64,000 nt of DNA from CAWAMR01 sp963783095 (GTDB lineage Bacteria; Planctomycetota; Planctomycetia; Gemmatales; Gemmataceae), in assembly GCA_963783095.1 (NCBI GenBank), contig CAWAMR010000008.1:186001-250000 (forward strand). The letters run 5' to 3'. The stretch's first letter is position 1, and the number at the start of each line of letters is the position of its first letter. The notes under the pieces were generated by a model that saw nothing but the letters and a program-made list of their open reading frames with translations, was not told the origin of the DNA and did not search any database. A program made the translations under genes and the position numbers. Shown one piece after another: positions 46,431 to 56,498 of the stretch.

Positions 46431-47757
46431 CTTCCTTGGACTTTGAATTTGAGGAAGTGCGTCGCACAGCTAATGCAGGGGTCGTAATTGCGGATGATCC
46501 GTTCGGCCCAGAGCGCTGCCGTGTCGTCGGGCAACGCGACCAGTTGTGGGGCATAGTGCCACCAGATCGCGCTCGATTTGCGACTGATTTTGACTCGTGG
46601 GAGGCACAATCACCGCGGACAAGATTCGCCCCTCGCCATCCGTTTCATATTGGTTGTAGAGAATCCCGCGCGGCGCTTCCGTGATGGCCCGGCCCATTCC
46701 TGCCCTTGGCTCAAAAGCGACGCTTGGGTTTTCGGGAGGCTGATACCCTTCGAGAATCCGACATGCTTCGTCGATGGCCAAAAGCGCCTCCAGGCAGCGA
46801 ACCACGATGCTCTGATAAGGGTTGACCACGGGAAAAGGCAAACCGACGGCGTCGGCAAGTTCGCGCACTCGATCTGGTGCTCGATCGCGGTTCAGGTTCC
46901 AGTGCGCCTGGGGTCCGACAAAATATACACCATCGCCCACCGGCTTATCTCTCCGGCCCGACTGCAATGCGTTTGAGTGTGGAACCTGGTATTCCTGAAA
47001 GTGTTCGGGGTACTCATTCTGAGCGATGTTCAGACCTCGACTCGATGCGAGTCGGCCCTCATTCATGGGGTATTCATTGGGATGTCGTAAAGCGACAAAT
47101 TCATAGTCGCCCGCGAATTCAGGGAAGTTCAACTTCGACGACCAGCGCACTGCTTCCTCAGCGGCATCGCGTGCCCATTTCAGTTCCTCGAGCACCGGCG
47201 CAAATTCTTCGCGTCGCGGTAGCCGATAGAAACCACCGACCTTGACGTTAATGGGATGGATCGCCCGGCCCCCCAGAACATCTATGAGTGAGTTGCCCGC
47301 TTTCTTGATGCGACAGAGCCTGTTTGACCAGTTGGGCAGTGCCTGGGCTGGACTGGGCCAGTGCCACAGCACTTTCATAACCGAGAAAATCCGGTGCGCT
47401 GAAGCATGAAGACATGCAGAATATGACTTTCGATCCACTCGCCGCAGTAGAGTAATCGTGCAGGTTCCGCAGGTCCGGTGGAAGTGTCACGTCGAAGATT
47501 TTTTCGATCGCATGGACGCTCGTCATTTGATAGGCCACCGGGCAAATGCCGCAGATTCGCGCGGTAAGGTCGGGAGCCTCGATCGCCATTCTGCCCCGGA
47601 GAAATCCTTCAAAGAATCGCGGCGGCTCGTAGATTCTCAATTGGACCGATTCCACGGAACCATCTTTGAGTTGAATCGTCAAAGCGCCTTCGCCTTCCAC
47701 GCGGGCGATGGCGGAAACGCTGATGGTTCGCGTGATCGGCATGTTTGCTTCCGACAT
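46427..47757 (-). CDS. hydA: NiFe hydrogenase large (alpha) subunit, group 3b-like (several frameshifts)
   Basis: The start is ATG 47757 (MSEANMPITRTISVSAIARVEGEGAL). The N-terminal nickel motif L1 is present as ARICGICPVAYQMTSVHAIE, the form typical of group 3b enzymes. The C-terminal L2 motif is NYDPCISCATHFLKF at 46430-46475. Between them, frames must be changed near 47450, 47400, 47290 and 46580; the corrected text LHDLLYCGEWIESHILHVFML, then SAPDFLGYESAVALAQ, then GGRAIHPINVKVGGFYRLPRR is fully conserved. With all four ligand cysteines present, an active NiFe(CN)2CO centre is expected. The repaired length is ~440 residues. It oxidises H2 or reduces protons in exchange with NAD(P)(H). Confidence 0.9.
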
Positions 47758-48592
47758 CGTTGTCACCGGGGTTGGACCAGGGCCAAGGGAATTCGAGGAG
47801 CTGACTCTTCTCGCCGGGCACTGCCTCGCGGAACTCTTCAGACCAGGCGTTGAAAGTATGCAATAAACGTCGAACCGCATCGGTCGGCATCCCCGTCCGT
47901 TCGAGATGGTGCACCAGCGAAGGAACATTTGGACCTTTTGCGGGGCCGTAACAACCAAAGCAGCCCCGGTTGTAATGAGGGCAGATGGCACCACAACCCG
48001 CATGGGTCACCGGTCCCAGACAGGTGATACCTTGCGCAACCGTAACACAAACATTCCCTGCCTGCTTGCACTCGATGCAGACGGAGCTGTTCGGTACTCG
48101 AGGTTTTCTGCCGGCGAGAAAAGATGCGATCACTTCAACCAGTTGATGTTTGTTGATGGGGCAGCCCTGCAATTCAAAATCGACCGTTACATGATCGCGA
48201 ATGGGCGTCGATGTGGCCAGCGTCTTGATGTAATCGGGTCGTGCGTAGACGATCTGCAAGAAAGCCTGATCGCCGCCCCAATTGCGCAGTGCCCGGACTC
48301 CCCCGGCCGTGGCACAAGCACCAATGGTGACCAAAAACCGACTGCGACGACGGACCTCCTGAATCTCTTGTACCTGGTCGGCAGTGCTCACCGATCCTTC
48401 GACGAGGGTCAAGTCGAATTCCCCCTCACACGGTTTCCGCGTCGCTTCGAGGAAGTAGGCGATCTCCACTGGCAGAAAGCCACTTCCAACAACTCATCCT
48501 TGCAATCGAGCAAACGTGAGTTGACAGCCGTCACAGGAACTGAACTTGAATACTCCCAGGCGGGCTTTGCGTGGGGTGGTGAGCTTTAGCAT
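47609..48592 (-). CDS. hydD: NiFe hydrogenase small (delta) subunit (frameshifted)
   Basis: It starts at ATG 48592 (MLKLTTPRKARLGVFKFSSCDGCQLTFARL), with the proximal-cluster pair CDGC. Two frame changes near 48500 and 48470 lead to EIAYFLEATRKPCEGEFDLTLVEGSVSTADQVQEIQEVR. GACATAGGVRAL and GCPINKHQLVEV supply the other proximal ligands. A further ferredoxin-like set follows (CIECKQAGNVCV, HAGCGAICPHYNRGCFGCYGP), so three Fe-S clusters are likely. The open frame continues to 47609, overlapping the large-subunit gene by 149 bases. The natural stop is probably just before 47757 and hidden by another indel. It passes electrons from the NiFe site to the flavin subunit. Confidence 0.88.
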
Positions 48593-48593
48593 C

Positions 48594-49439
48594 TTAGATT
48601 TCTCGAATATCGAGCATGGATCGGATGTTGTCATGGCGAAAGACCGGCCCATCCATGCAAATGAATTTCGGCCCGAACTGGCAGTGCCCGCACGAACCAA
48701 CTGCACAGTGCATGTTCCTTTCCAGCGACAGATAAAGGCGATCGTCGGCGACGCCGCGCTTGGCGAACTCGCGAAGCAAAAACCGCATCATCAGTTCCGG
48801 CCCGCACGTCATGCCGATGGTTCGGGCAGGATCGATATTGAGTTCCGCCAACAGCGTTGTGACCAGGCCGACTCGGCCCTGCCAACTTCCCTGTGACTGA
48901 TCGACGGTGATTAACACTTGTAAATCGCCACGCTCCTCCCAGGCGCGAAGCTCCGCCAGGAACGGTAGATCGCCAGGGCTGCGTGCACCGAGCAAAATCG
49001 CGATTTTCCCAAAGTTAGCGCGATGGCGAAGAAGATGATAAATGAGGGGTCGAAGTGGTGCCAGTCCAATGCCGCCACAAACGATCACCACGTCGTTTCC
49101 TCGAGCCTCCTCTACCGGCCAGGAGGTAACCGAACGGCCCCCGCACTCCGATCTGGTCTCCAGGTCGAAGCTTTGAAAGTACATGGGTCACCGAGCCTAC
49201 ACTTCGAATGGTGTGAACGATGTCTCCTGTCTCTTCCGGGTCGCCACTCATGGAGATGGCGGCTTCGCCAACCCCGAATGCGTAAAGCATGTTGAACTGG
49301 CCTGGTTTGAAACGATACCCTTTCGGCGGATCGAGTCGAATAGTGAAGACATCCGAGGTTTCGACACGGTGATCGCGAACTTCAGAATGTGGGAATCATC
49401 GTGCGGCGGTGGCACTCGGGTCATGGACAACTTTCTCAT
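48594..49439 (-). CDS. hydG: Hydrogenase gamma subunit, FAD/NAD(P)-binding reductase (two or more frameshifts)
   Basis: It begins at ATG 49439, overlapping the previous stop (TGATG): MRKLSMTRVPPPHDDSH. The reading then passes through three frames. One holds SDVFTIRLDPPKGYRFKPGQFN. The next has MLYAFGVGEAAISMSGDPEETGDIVHTIRSVGSVTHVLSKLRPGDQIGVRGPFG, which is the flavin-binding barrel. The last holds VIVCGGIGLAPLRPLIYHLL, the NAD(P)-binding part. Near the C-terminus MHCAVGSCGHCQFGPKFICMDGP holds four cysteines for a [2Fe-2S] cluster. This is the ferredoxin-NADP reductase-like subunit of group 3b (sulfhydrogenase-type) enzymes. Repaired length ~280 residues. Confidence 0.88.
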
Positions 49440-49898
49440 CAACGATAGAGATCCAGCAGCAACCAGCGGGCGGCAGTTAGTCGACTGGCCATGATGCGAA
49501 CCATCTTCGGTAACAGATGCAGACAGAGTTCATGGTTTTTTGCAAGTTGCTCACGCAACCATCGCGCATTAAATCGTATCGCTCGGACGACGTGGGAAGC
49601 TCTTGCATCGAACTCCCAGCTATAGGGAGGCACCAGCCAGGACCAGCCGACTGTTTCCCCAGCGCCCATCGTCTGAATCGGGATCGCCCCGCGTTCGGGG
49701 TGGTGGATCTCGATCGCACACGTGCCCTCTTTCGATCAGAAAGAAATCGTTGGCCGGATCACCCTCTCGCGCCAGCAACTGCCCCGGTGCGACCTGAATC
49801 GATTCAGCTCCAGTGGCCAGCAGTTCGATCAACTTCGGAGGAAACCCCTCAAAGAAAGGGTGTGCCGTGAGATGCGAGGCAATCGATTGCTCAGTCAT
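49439..49898 (-). CDS. Cyclic-nucleotide-binding-domain protein in the hydrogenase operon (one frameshift)
   Basis: It begins MTEQSIASHLTAHPFFEGFPPKLIELLATGAESIQVAPGQLLAREGDPANDFFLIERGHV, a standard cNMP-binding beta-roll. After a frame change near 49705 it continues with IPIQTMGAGETVGWSWLVPPYSWEFDARASHVVRAIRFNARWLREQLAKNHELCLHLLPKM to the stop. At ~152 residues it lacks the C-terminal helix-turn-helix of Crp/Fnr factors, so it is a sensor or subunit rather than a DNA-binding regulator. Genes of this kind regularly sit between the beta and gamma subunits in bacterial group 3b operons. The ligand is unknown. It overlaps both neighbours. Confidence 0.82.
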
Positions 49899-51089
49899 GT
49901 TTTTTCTCCTGCTGACTGGACTGTCGGATGGCAGCGATCTCCTCGGTAACATCGATGCCGACCGGGCACCAGGTGATGCAGCGGCCGCAGCCGACGCAGC
50001 CCGACACGTCGAATTGGTCGAGCCAGGAGGCGAACTTGTGGGTAAGCCATTGCCGATAGCGGCCCTTTACGCTGGAGCGAAAGTTGCCGCCATGCACCTG
50101 GGCGAAATCGGGATTGAAGCAACTATCCCAGCGATGCACTCGCGCGATTCCTGGACGCCCAAGTCGGTCACGTCCTGCACACTGGAGCAAAAACAGGTCG
50201 GGCAGACCAGCGTGCAATTCGTGCAGGCCAGACATCGGCCCGCAACTTCATCCCAGCGTGGATGTTCCCAGTTACTTTGGAGCAACTCGCGTACCGCTTG
50301 CGTGTCCAGCGTTCTCCCCATCTTCTTTGCAGCGTCGGCGACTCGCGCCTCGTTCCTCCTGAACTTGTTCGGTGGAAGCGGCCTGTAGCTTGAGGCGATC
50401 GAGTATCTGTTGCCCCGCTTCGGTCTCAGCGCGAATAACGAATGCATCGTCCAGTTCCGTCAACACGAGGTCCGAAGCGGGTCGAGAAACTCGACGATGC
50501 CAAGCCATTTTGCGGTGCTGAAGTGAGCGGCAATGGAATCCGTTGCGGTTCGAGGGCAGGCCCTGTATTCATGGATGCACAAAAGCAGGTGCCCGCTGGC
50601 GATTCGCATTCCACTGCGACAATAAATAGTCGGCGCGCGCTTCCACAGTGCGGATCGGTAAATTTCCCGCCATGCTGGATGAAGACACGATCCTGAATCC
50701 GATGGCATGCAGTTCACAACTTCTGACCCCAATCGCCGGCGCGGATATTCCGATTCTTCATCGAGCACGGTCAACCGATTCTCACTCCGTCGCACTCGGA
50801 ACAAGGTAGTCATCGGCGGAAAAAGGAATCTTTTCCAGGAGTGCGGCCCAACGGCATAACCGAAGTAGGCTTTATCCTGTCGCTTTTCCAGATTATAGGA
50901 TCCAGGCGATTGCAGATCGGTCCAGCCGATCGGCAGTTCGTCAACGGACCGTATCGGCCCATAAACGATCGCGGCTTGCTCGATTTTTGGAGCGATCGTT
51001 TCAAAGCCATCGCCCTGCAACAGATCGATGAGATGTTGCAGTTGGGACTTCGGTAAGAGCATGCGGTCGGGAGATGATGCTTGAGTCAT
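49891..51089 (-). CDS. hydB: Hydrogenase beta subunit, 4Fe-4S protein (many frameshifts)
   Basis: First gene of the hydrogenase operon, ATG 51089 (MTQASSPDRMLLPKSQLQHLIDLLQGDG). Early residues read YGPIRSVDELPIGWTDLQSPGSYNLEKRQDKAYFGYAVGPHSWKRFLFPP, matching the N-terminus of sulfhydrogenase beta subunits. After several frame changes (near 50735, 50580, 50500, 50380 and 50080) comes LVLTELDDAFVIRAETEAGQQIL. The two cluster motifs are CLACTNCTLVCPTCFC and CVGCGRCITWCPVGIDVTEEIAAIR. It relays electrons between the flavin and partner acceptors, and in sulfhydrogenases helps reduce polysulfide. Repaired length is ~400 residues. Confidence 0.85.
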
Positions 51090-51222
51090 TTTGACGTAGT
51101 TTCCAAAAACGCAGGTTCCACAACCGACCCCATGATCTGCAAAAAGAATGTACGGATGCGATCGACTCGGCTAGAATACGAATGAAAGCCCTTTGAGACC
51201 GCAACAGCCACAGACGACTCCA

Positions 51223-51526
51223 ATGCGTGTTTTTTTTCTTATCACTGTTGGCACTGGTTCTATTGCTCCTGCCGATTGCGGGCGCAACGCTCGGGGTCTG
51301 GTATGGCGAGAAAATGATTCCGCCCGGACAATCCTGCGGCCTGATAATCTTTGGCATCGCGATCGATACAGTCTTTTACGGCTCCATTGGTTTTGTCCTT
51401 GGCCTGGTCATTTCTTTCGCGCTGGCCGGATCTATCTGGCTTTGGTCCGTTCACCGGTCATCGAAGCAAATTGCTGAAACCGAAATCACAGATGATTGGA
51501 ACCCACTATTCCAAATCCGACGCTGA
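51223..51526 (+). CDS. Small membrane protein (homopolymer frameshift at the start)
   Basis: The main frame runs from a GTG at 51227 to 51526 and reads FFFLSLLALVLLLLPIAGATLGVWYGEKMIPPGQSCGLIIFGIAIDTVFYGSIGFVLGLVISFALAGSIWLWSV. That is two or three membrane helices and a polar tail. A better start is ATG 51223, which joins if one T is removed from the run of eight at 51230-51237 (MRVFFLSLLAL). The 3' end overlaps the end of the acyl-CoA synthetase gene on the other strand by 21 bases. Divergent from the hydrogenase operon. Function unknown. Confidence 0.6.
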
Positions 51527-54255
51527 TTCGACGCGGATGCGGGCATCGACGATTCGGCAACCCTGCCCAGGTGGTAGCGCCATGATCGGGTTCAGATCGA
51601 GTTCAACGATTTCCGGAACTTCCTCCACAAGTTGCGAGATTCTCAGCAGGATATCCTCGATGGCTGAAATGTCCGCTGGAGGATTACCTCGATAACCCTC
51701 AAAAAGGCGATAGCCCTTGATTCCTCTTACCATTTCGGGAGGCGTCGCGATCCGTCAGTGGCGTTACGCGGAAACAGACATCTCCGAGAATCTCAACATG
51801 GATCCCTCCCAGACCGAATGCCATCAGAGGGCCGAAGACCGGATCTTGTGTCATTCCGACCATCACTTCCGTTCCGCCCTTGACCATCGACTGGATCAGC
51901 ACACCCTCCATTGCGTCGAGGTTTTTTGCGGCCTCAAGACTATTGCGGATCGTCGCAAAGGCTGTGCGAACCATGCCCTCATCATGTAGATTCAGTTGAA
52001 CACCACCGATCTCCGTCTTGTGGACCAGCCGGCTCGACGCCAGTTTGACCGCGACAGGGAAGCCCAACCCGCGAGCTAAAGTTACTGCTTCGTCCGGTGT
52101 CCGGGCCACTCCTCCCGGACCAATAGGCAATTGCGTGGCATCGAGAACACGGCGAGTCTCTTCGGTCGAAAGCCAGCCTTTGCCTCTTTGATCCAGAGCT
52201 TCTCGACAGACCGATCGTATCGAGGAGATGTCGATATCTTGAAGTTTGGGAAGTCGCCCCAGTGGCTGGTTGCGCCACTGGGCATAGGCAAACATCTTGC
52301 CCAACACCCGTCCAGGGGCTTCCGGGAAGGCATAGCACGGAATTTTGGACTTGCCGGCACTCATGAGCCTCAGTCCTGTCTGAGCCGGCATGAAAGATAC
52401 CAGCACCGGTTGACTGGCAGCAAAGGTTCTGCGTGAGGCGGCCACACCCGCTTGGATGGCCTCGGTTACATCATCGACGCCAGCCATGCCAACATCTACG
52501 TAGATCACGATCAAGGCGTCGACCTGGGTCGAACCCAGGATCGCCTGAATCGCACGAGAAAAGTCGCCAGGACTGGCGGAGGCGATCATATCGACGGGAT
52601 TGCCAAGACTCGCCGTCTTGGGGAGAAAGGCGGAAAGTTGCGACTTTGTCGTTTCCGTAAATTCGGCAAGCGTCAGACCCGCTGCTTCACAAGCATCCGC
52701 GCAAAGGATGGCGGGGCCGCCGGCGTTGGTAAGAATCGCAACCCGAGGCCCGGAAGGTAACGGCTGGCTGCCCAGGGCGGCGGCCAGGTCGAAAAGTTCT
52801 TCCAGCGTTTCCGAACGAATCACGCCGGTCTGCCGAAAAAGCGCATCGACCGCGACATCGCTGGCGGCCAGGGCGGCCGTGTGCCAGCCGGCTGCGCCGA
52901 GCCACCCTTGGTTCGACCGGCCTTCACCACGACGATCGGTTTTCGACGACTAACCCGGCGGGCAATCCTGGCGAACCGGCGCGGGTTGCCAAACGACTCC
53001 ATATACAGAAGGATGACGTCGGTAGCATCGTCTTCCTCCCAGTATTCCAGCAGGTCGTTGTTCGAGACATCGGCCCGATTGCCAACACTGACGAAGTTGG
53101 AGACGCCCAATTCCAGGCGCGTAGCGGTTGCGAGAACGGCCAGGCCAAGAGCGCCGCTGTCGGAGGACATTGCCACTTTCCCAGGCGGCGGGAACACGGA
53201 GACAAACGTGGCATAGAGTCTGGTGTCCGCGATGGTCGAACTTAGACCGAGGCAGTTAGGGCCGATCATGCGCATGCCGTAGCCGCGAACCTTTTCGACC
53301 AGTTGTTTCTGTAACTCCTGCCCGCTCGGGCCTACTTCGGCAAACCCTGCACTGATTACGACAAGGGGGGCGACGCCTTTCGCGGCACAGTCATCCACCA
53401 CACCCAATACAGCACTGGCAGGAACTGCAAGAATGGCCAAATCGGGAGGTTCGGGAAGTGCCGGTACCGATGGGTAGGCCTTGAGATTTCTGACTTCGTC
53501 GGCGTTTGGGTTGACCGGGTAGACCGAGCCTGAATACCCTCCCAGGACCAGGGCATCCAACAGCCGATAGCCGATATTCGACGGGTTGCGGATGCGCCTA
53601 CGACCGCGACCGATGACGGGTGGAAGAACGGCCGTAACGAAGCTACCGTCGCAATCCGGTGCCTGGCCTCCAGCCGGTTCACACTTGCTCCATCGGGAAT
53701 GATAGACAGATCAACTTCGATCTCGCCGCCGCGATCCGACCGCTCCTCGCAGGCAAACCCCGACTGCTGGAAGACATCGCGCATGGCCTGATTGTCGGCA
53801 TGAGTAATTGCCCAGAAGCGCGTGAAGCCAGAGCGGACAGCCAGGAGCGCGAGCCGTTCGAGCAGCAGCGTTGCCAACCCCTTGCCGTGAAAAGAATCAT
53901 CTACCGCAAAAGTGACTTCTGCCGCGTGATCGTCCTTTGCAAAATAAGACCCGGTTGCAATGATGCATTCCTTGCAGCCTTGTGTCCTGGTCACGATGAG
54001 AGTCAGAGATGATCGCGGGTCGCGGTTTTTGCAATACGATGTCACCAATTCCGGTCGAGGGGGTGTGGCGGAGAAGAAGACCCGACGTCGAGATTCAGCG
54101 GATAGTTTATCGAAGAAGCTGGAAAGATCGGCCTGGTCTTTGGGTTGGGCCGGATGCACCTTCGCGGTCGTGCCGTCCCGGAGGATAATCTCTCCTATGT
54201 CCAGGGTATCCCGATAGGAAGGAGGCAAATAATCGAGATTCAAATGGTTTCCCAT
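51506..54255 (-). CDS. GNAT acetyltransferase fused to ADP-forming acyl-CoA synthetase (three frameshifts)
   Basis: Four frames make ~915 residues from ATG 54255. Residues ~20-195 are a GNAT domain (EVTFAVDDSFHGKGLATLLLERLALLAVRSGFTRFWAITHADNQAMRDVFQQSGF). A CoA-binding Rossmann domain follows (SSVAVVGAS, GGYSGSVYPVNPNADEV). The ligase domain has VAMSSDSGALG and the SHTAALAASD-type loop with the catalytic His near 52870. The ATP-grasp part (TRRVLDATQLPIGPGGVARTPDEAVTLARGLGFPVAVKLASSRLVHKTEIGGVQL, FGPLMAFGLGGIHVEILGDVCFRVTPL) ends in VELDLNPIMALPPG. Breaks lie near 53580, 52830 and 51740. It may make acyl-CoA or ATP and acetylate proteins, as in Pat-like enzymes. A sigma-54-like promoter lies ~60 bases upstream. 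Confidence 0.88.
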
Positions 54256-54310
54256 CGTCGTATTTCCAACTGACGGTTTTGGTGATCGTTGAGTCCACGA
54301 ACATGTCTAT

Positions 54311-54327
54311 TACAAGTATCGTGCCAG
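54311..54327 (-). promoter_or_regulatory. Candidate sigma-54 promoter before the acyl-CoA synthetase gene
   Basis: The minus strand reads CTGGCACGATACTTGTA: -24 TGGCACG is perfect and -12 is TTGT instead of TTGC, with normal spacing. The start would be near 54300, ~45 bases before ATG 54255. A second, poorer site (GGCCCGTTTGTAGC, 54338-54351) lies just upstream. Confidence 0.6.
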
Positions 54328-54497
54328 GAACTCACTTGCTACAAACGGGCCGATTTCGGCAATTATCCAGGCCTTGAATCGATTTTTTCGTTTTGATTGT
54401 CGCCGGTTCCGAAGCCTGAACTGCGCCAAGTCGCACAGGCGCTGGCACAATTCAGCACACAAGGCGGGTGATTGGCGGCCATATCTGAAGTGCGTTA

Positions 54498-55415
54498 TCA
54501 AGATTCCTTGCCGGACGGGCAGTAAACCAAAACCGGTAATTCAGAGGTGCGGATGAGTTGATCGGCGACGCTGCCGAGCACGAGCCGTTTGAGTCCGCCT
54601 CGACCGCGAGTGGACAGAGCGATGAGGCAATTGGTCTGAGCCTGAGCCTCCTTGATGACGGCATCAACAACGTGCCGGGCCGCGAGAACGTGCGTCTGGG
54701 CTTCCACGCCCTGCGTTCTGAGCCGGTTGGCAACCCGCTCCAGGTAGATCTCCGCCTCTTGCCTCTCGGATGCAGCGCCGGATTTGAGATCCCCTTGCGA
54801 CGATTCAGGTGGGACAACCCGAATCAGTTTGCACGTCGCCTCCATGAGTCGGGCAAGATCGAAGGCCGGGTCCAGAACTTGCTCGGCCAGAGGCGAGCCA
54901 TCGAGAGCGATCAGGATATTATCGATTACCGGCTCCGGGATGATATCATTGGCCTTTTCGCCGGGTCGAACCAACAAAACCGGGATCGAGGCACGTCGAA
55001 CCAGTTCATCTGCGACGCTGCCGCCAACGGCTCGATTCACTTGTCCGTGACCATGTGTGACCATCACGATCAGGTCCGTTTTGTCGGACTTTGCCCGCTC
55101 GAGGATGCTGTCCGCTATCATTTTGGGAAGCACGACACAGCCGGCAAGCACACCGGTGGTGACGGGGATTTCGGACATCAATGTGACCCGCTTGGCTGTG
55201 GCGTCGAGATAAAGCTGTTCCTGCTGCCTGCATTCGTCGTCGCTCTCGGTGTCGAAGGGTATCCAGCCGGCAGAAGGTGCTTCCAGTGCATAAAGGGAAT
55301 GGACTTCGACCAGGTCTAATTTCGCATTCGCCCGTCGAGCGATGCCGGCCGCCAAAGGCAACGACTGTTCGGCAAACGACGTTCGATCCAACGGAGTCAA
55401 GATCGAGAGGAACAT
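54498..55415 (-). CDS. Tandem universal stress protein (two UspA domains)
   Basis: 305 residues (ATG 55415; an ATG four codons earlier is also possible). Domain 1 (MFLSILTPLDRTSFAEQSLPLAAGIARRANAKLDLVEVHSL) ends with DLIVMVTHGHGQVNRAVGGSVADELVRRASIPVLLVRPG. Domain 2 (IDNILIALDGSPLAEQVLDPAFDLARLMEATCKLIRVVPP) ends with CLIALSTRGRGGLKRLVLGSVADQLIRTSELPVLVYCPSG. Both keep the ATP-binding G2xG9G(S/T) pattern (HGHGQ...GGSVADE and RGRGG...GSVADQ). Tandem ATP-binding Usp proteins are hallmark genes of low-oxygen or stationary-phase responses. It lies in a run of minus-strand stress genes. Confidence 0.93.
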   Translation of the reverse strand: MFLSILTPLDRTSFAEQSLPLAAGIARRANAKLDLVEVHSLYALEAPSAGWIPFDTESDDECRQQEQLYLDATAKRVTLMSEIPVTTGVLAGCVVLPKMIADSILERAKSDKTDLIVMVTHGHGQVNRAVGGSVADELVRRASIPVLLVRPGEKANDIIPEPVIDNILIALDGSPLAEQVLDPAFDLARLMEATCKLIRVVPPESSQGDLKSGAASERQEAEIYLERVANRLRTQGVEAQTHVLAARHVVDAVIKEAQAQTNCLIALSTRGRGGLKRLVLGSVADQLIRTSELPVLVYCPSGKES

Positions 55416-55427
55416 GATGTGTCTCAC

Positions 55428-55587
55428 AAGGCATGGATTTAGGGTATGACATTTCTAAGCCACTTATCGTTCATTTTCGCAAACTCTGCCAATCACTATC
55501 GGAAATAATTTTCAAAAACCAGAACACTATTGAACAACGAAAACATTCGTGAAGCAAAATCGTGGGCCAGATCCTTTCATTCAAGAT
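55428..55587. other. Intergenic gap between phosphoesterase and stress-protein genes
   Basis: About 160 A/T-rich bases. They should hold the promoter of the stress-protein gene. I looked for a sigma-54 site and found only a near miss with wrong spacing (GCAAACTCTGCCA). Confidence 0.35.
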
Positions 55588-56375
55588 TCACTTCGAACGA
55601 TCCTGCCCGTATTCACAATTGCTACACAACGTCTTCGGATGATCTGACCGGTCATCGCAAGTCGAGAAGTTGAGATTGGTCGTCCCCTGCCCGACCCAAG
55701 TCGATCCAGGCCGCCGATCCAGCAGAAAAATGACCGGGGTGGATGAGCAGAGTTCGCGCAAGGCGCTCGATCCGTCCCCGCGCCCCCCTGCCCCCCAACT
55801 ACGCACACCGTAGGGTGATAAGTGGTAATAATGGCGTCTGCGACTCGTTTGTTCTCGACATTACTTTCCCAGCTTTCGGGCAGGTCCGACAGGAGAAGCA
55901 CTTTTCGAGGCTGTGTCGCAGTCAACATTGGGCGCAAATAGTATTCTGCGAGGGTCCGAGAAAAGTATCCAATGTCTGTCGAAGTGCAATCAGTGATGCA
56001 AACACCCAGGCCGAAAACACTTGTATTACTCTCTTCCACTGGAGTCACGTGGACAAGGTGAATATTTGGAAACTCAAGTTCGGCGGCCATGCCGAGTCTT
56101 AGAAACAAGTCGAGCGGGGCATTGAAAACACCTGGGATGACCGCACAGAATACTCCGAGCGAGCCGAGCGTGGAGAAGAATTGCTCGACGAAGAATGGTC
56201 CCTCTTTGGAGTGCGTATTTACAACCCCAGCCTTCGCCGCATCCTCTCCGTTGTAGTGGAGGATGCCACCCGCGAAAAGCAGTCCTTCGGGGCGTTTGTC
56301 GCGGACCACATTCTGAAGCCGAAGAAGCGCTTCGGTGTCGCCATTTATCCCACCGATAACCAGAAATTGCCGCAT
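55588..56375 (-). CDS. Calcineurin-like metallophosphoesterase (one frameshift)
   Basis: It starts at ATG 56375 with MRQFLVIGGINGDTEALLRLQNVVRDKRPEGLLFAGGIL, the degenerate beginning of a metallophosphoesterase (the usual DxHG is GxNG here). It continues with VFCAVIPGVFNAPLDLFLRLG (the usual PGNHD is PGVFN) and IHLVHV. Both metal-binding motifs are thus altered, and the enzyme may be catalytically dead. The frame slips in a G-rich tract near 55785-55797. The corrected C-terminus reads SSALRELCSSTPVIFLLDRRPGSTWVGQGTTNLNFSTCD to the stop at 55588. Repaired length ~262. A regulatory or nucleotide-binding role is possible. Confidence 0.65.
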
Positions 56376-56498
56376 GATAGTTCCATTTTTGCAAAGATAT
56401 AGGTGTTAATAGTGGTTGACGACGCAACATTCCAAGCGGATTTCACTAACCTAAAAAACTCGGAGAGGTTATCTTTTCCCTCCCCGGCTCATGGTTAT

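Noticed and set aside
51090..51222. A sigma-54 promoter before the hydrogenase operon
   Set aside because: I searched both strands; the closest candidate (GCAGGTTCCACAACC, minus) has eleven instead of ten bases between the halves.
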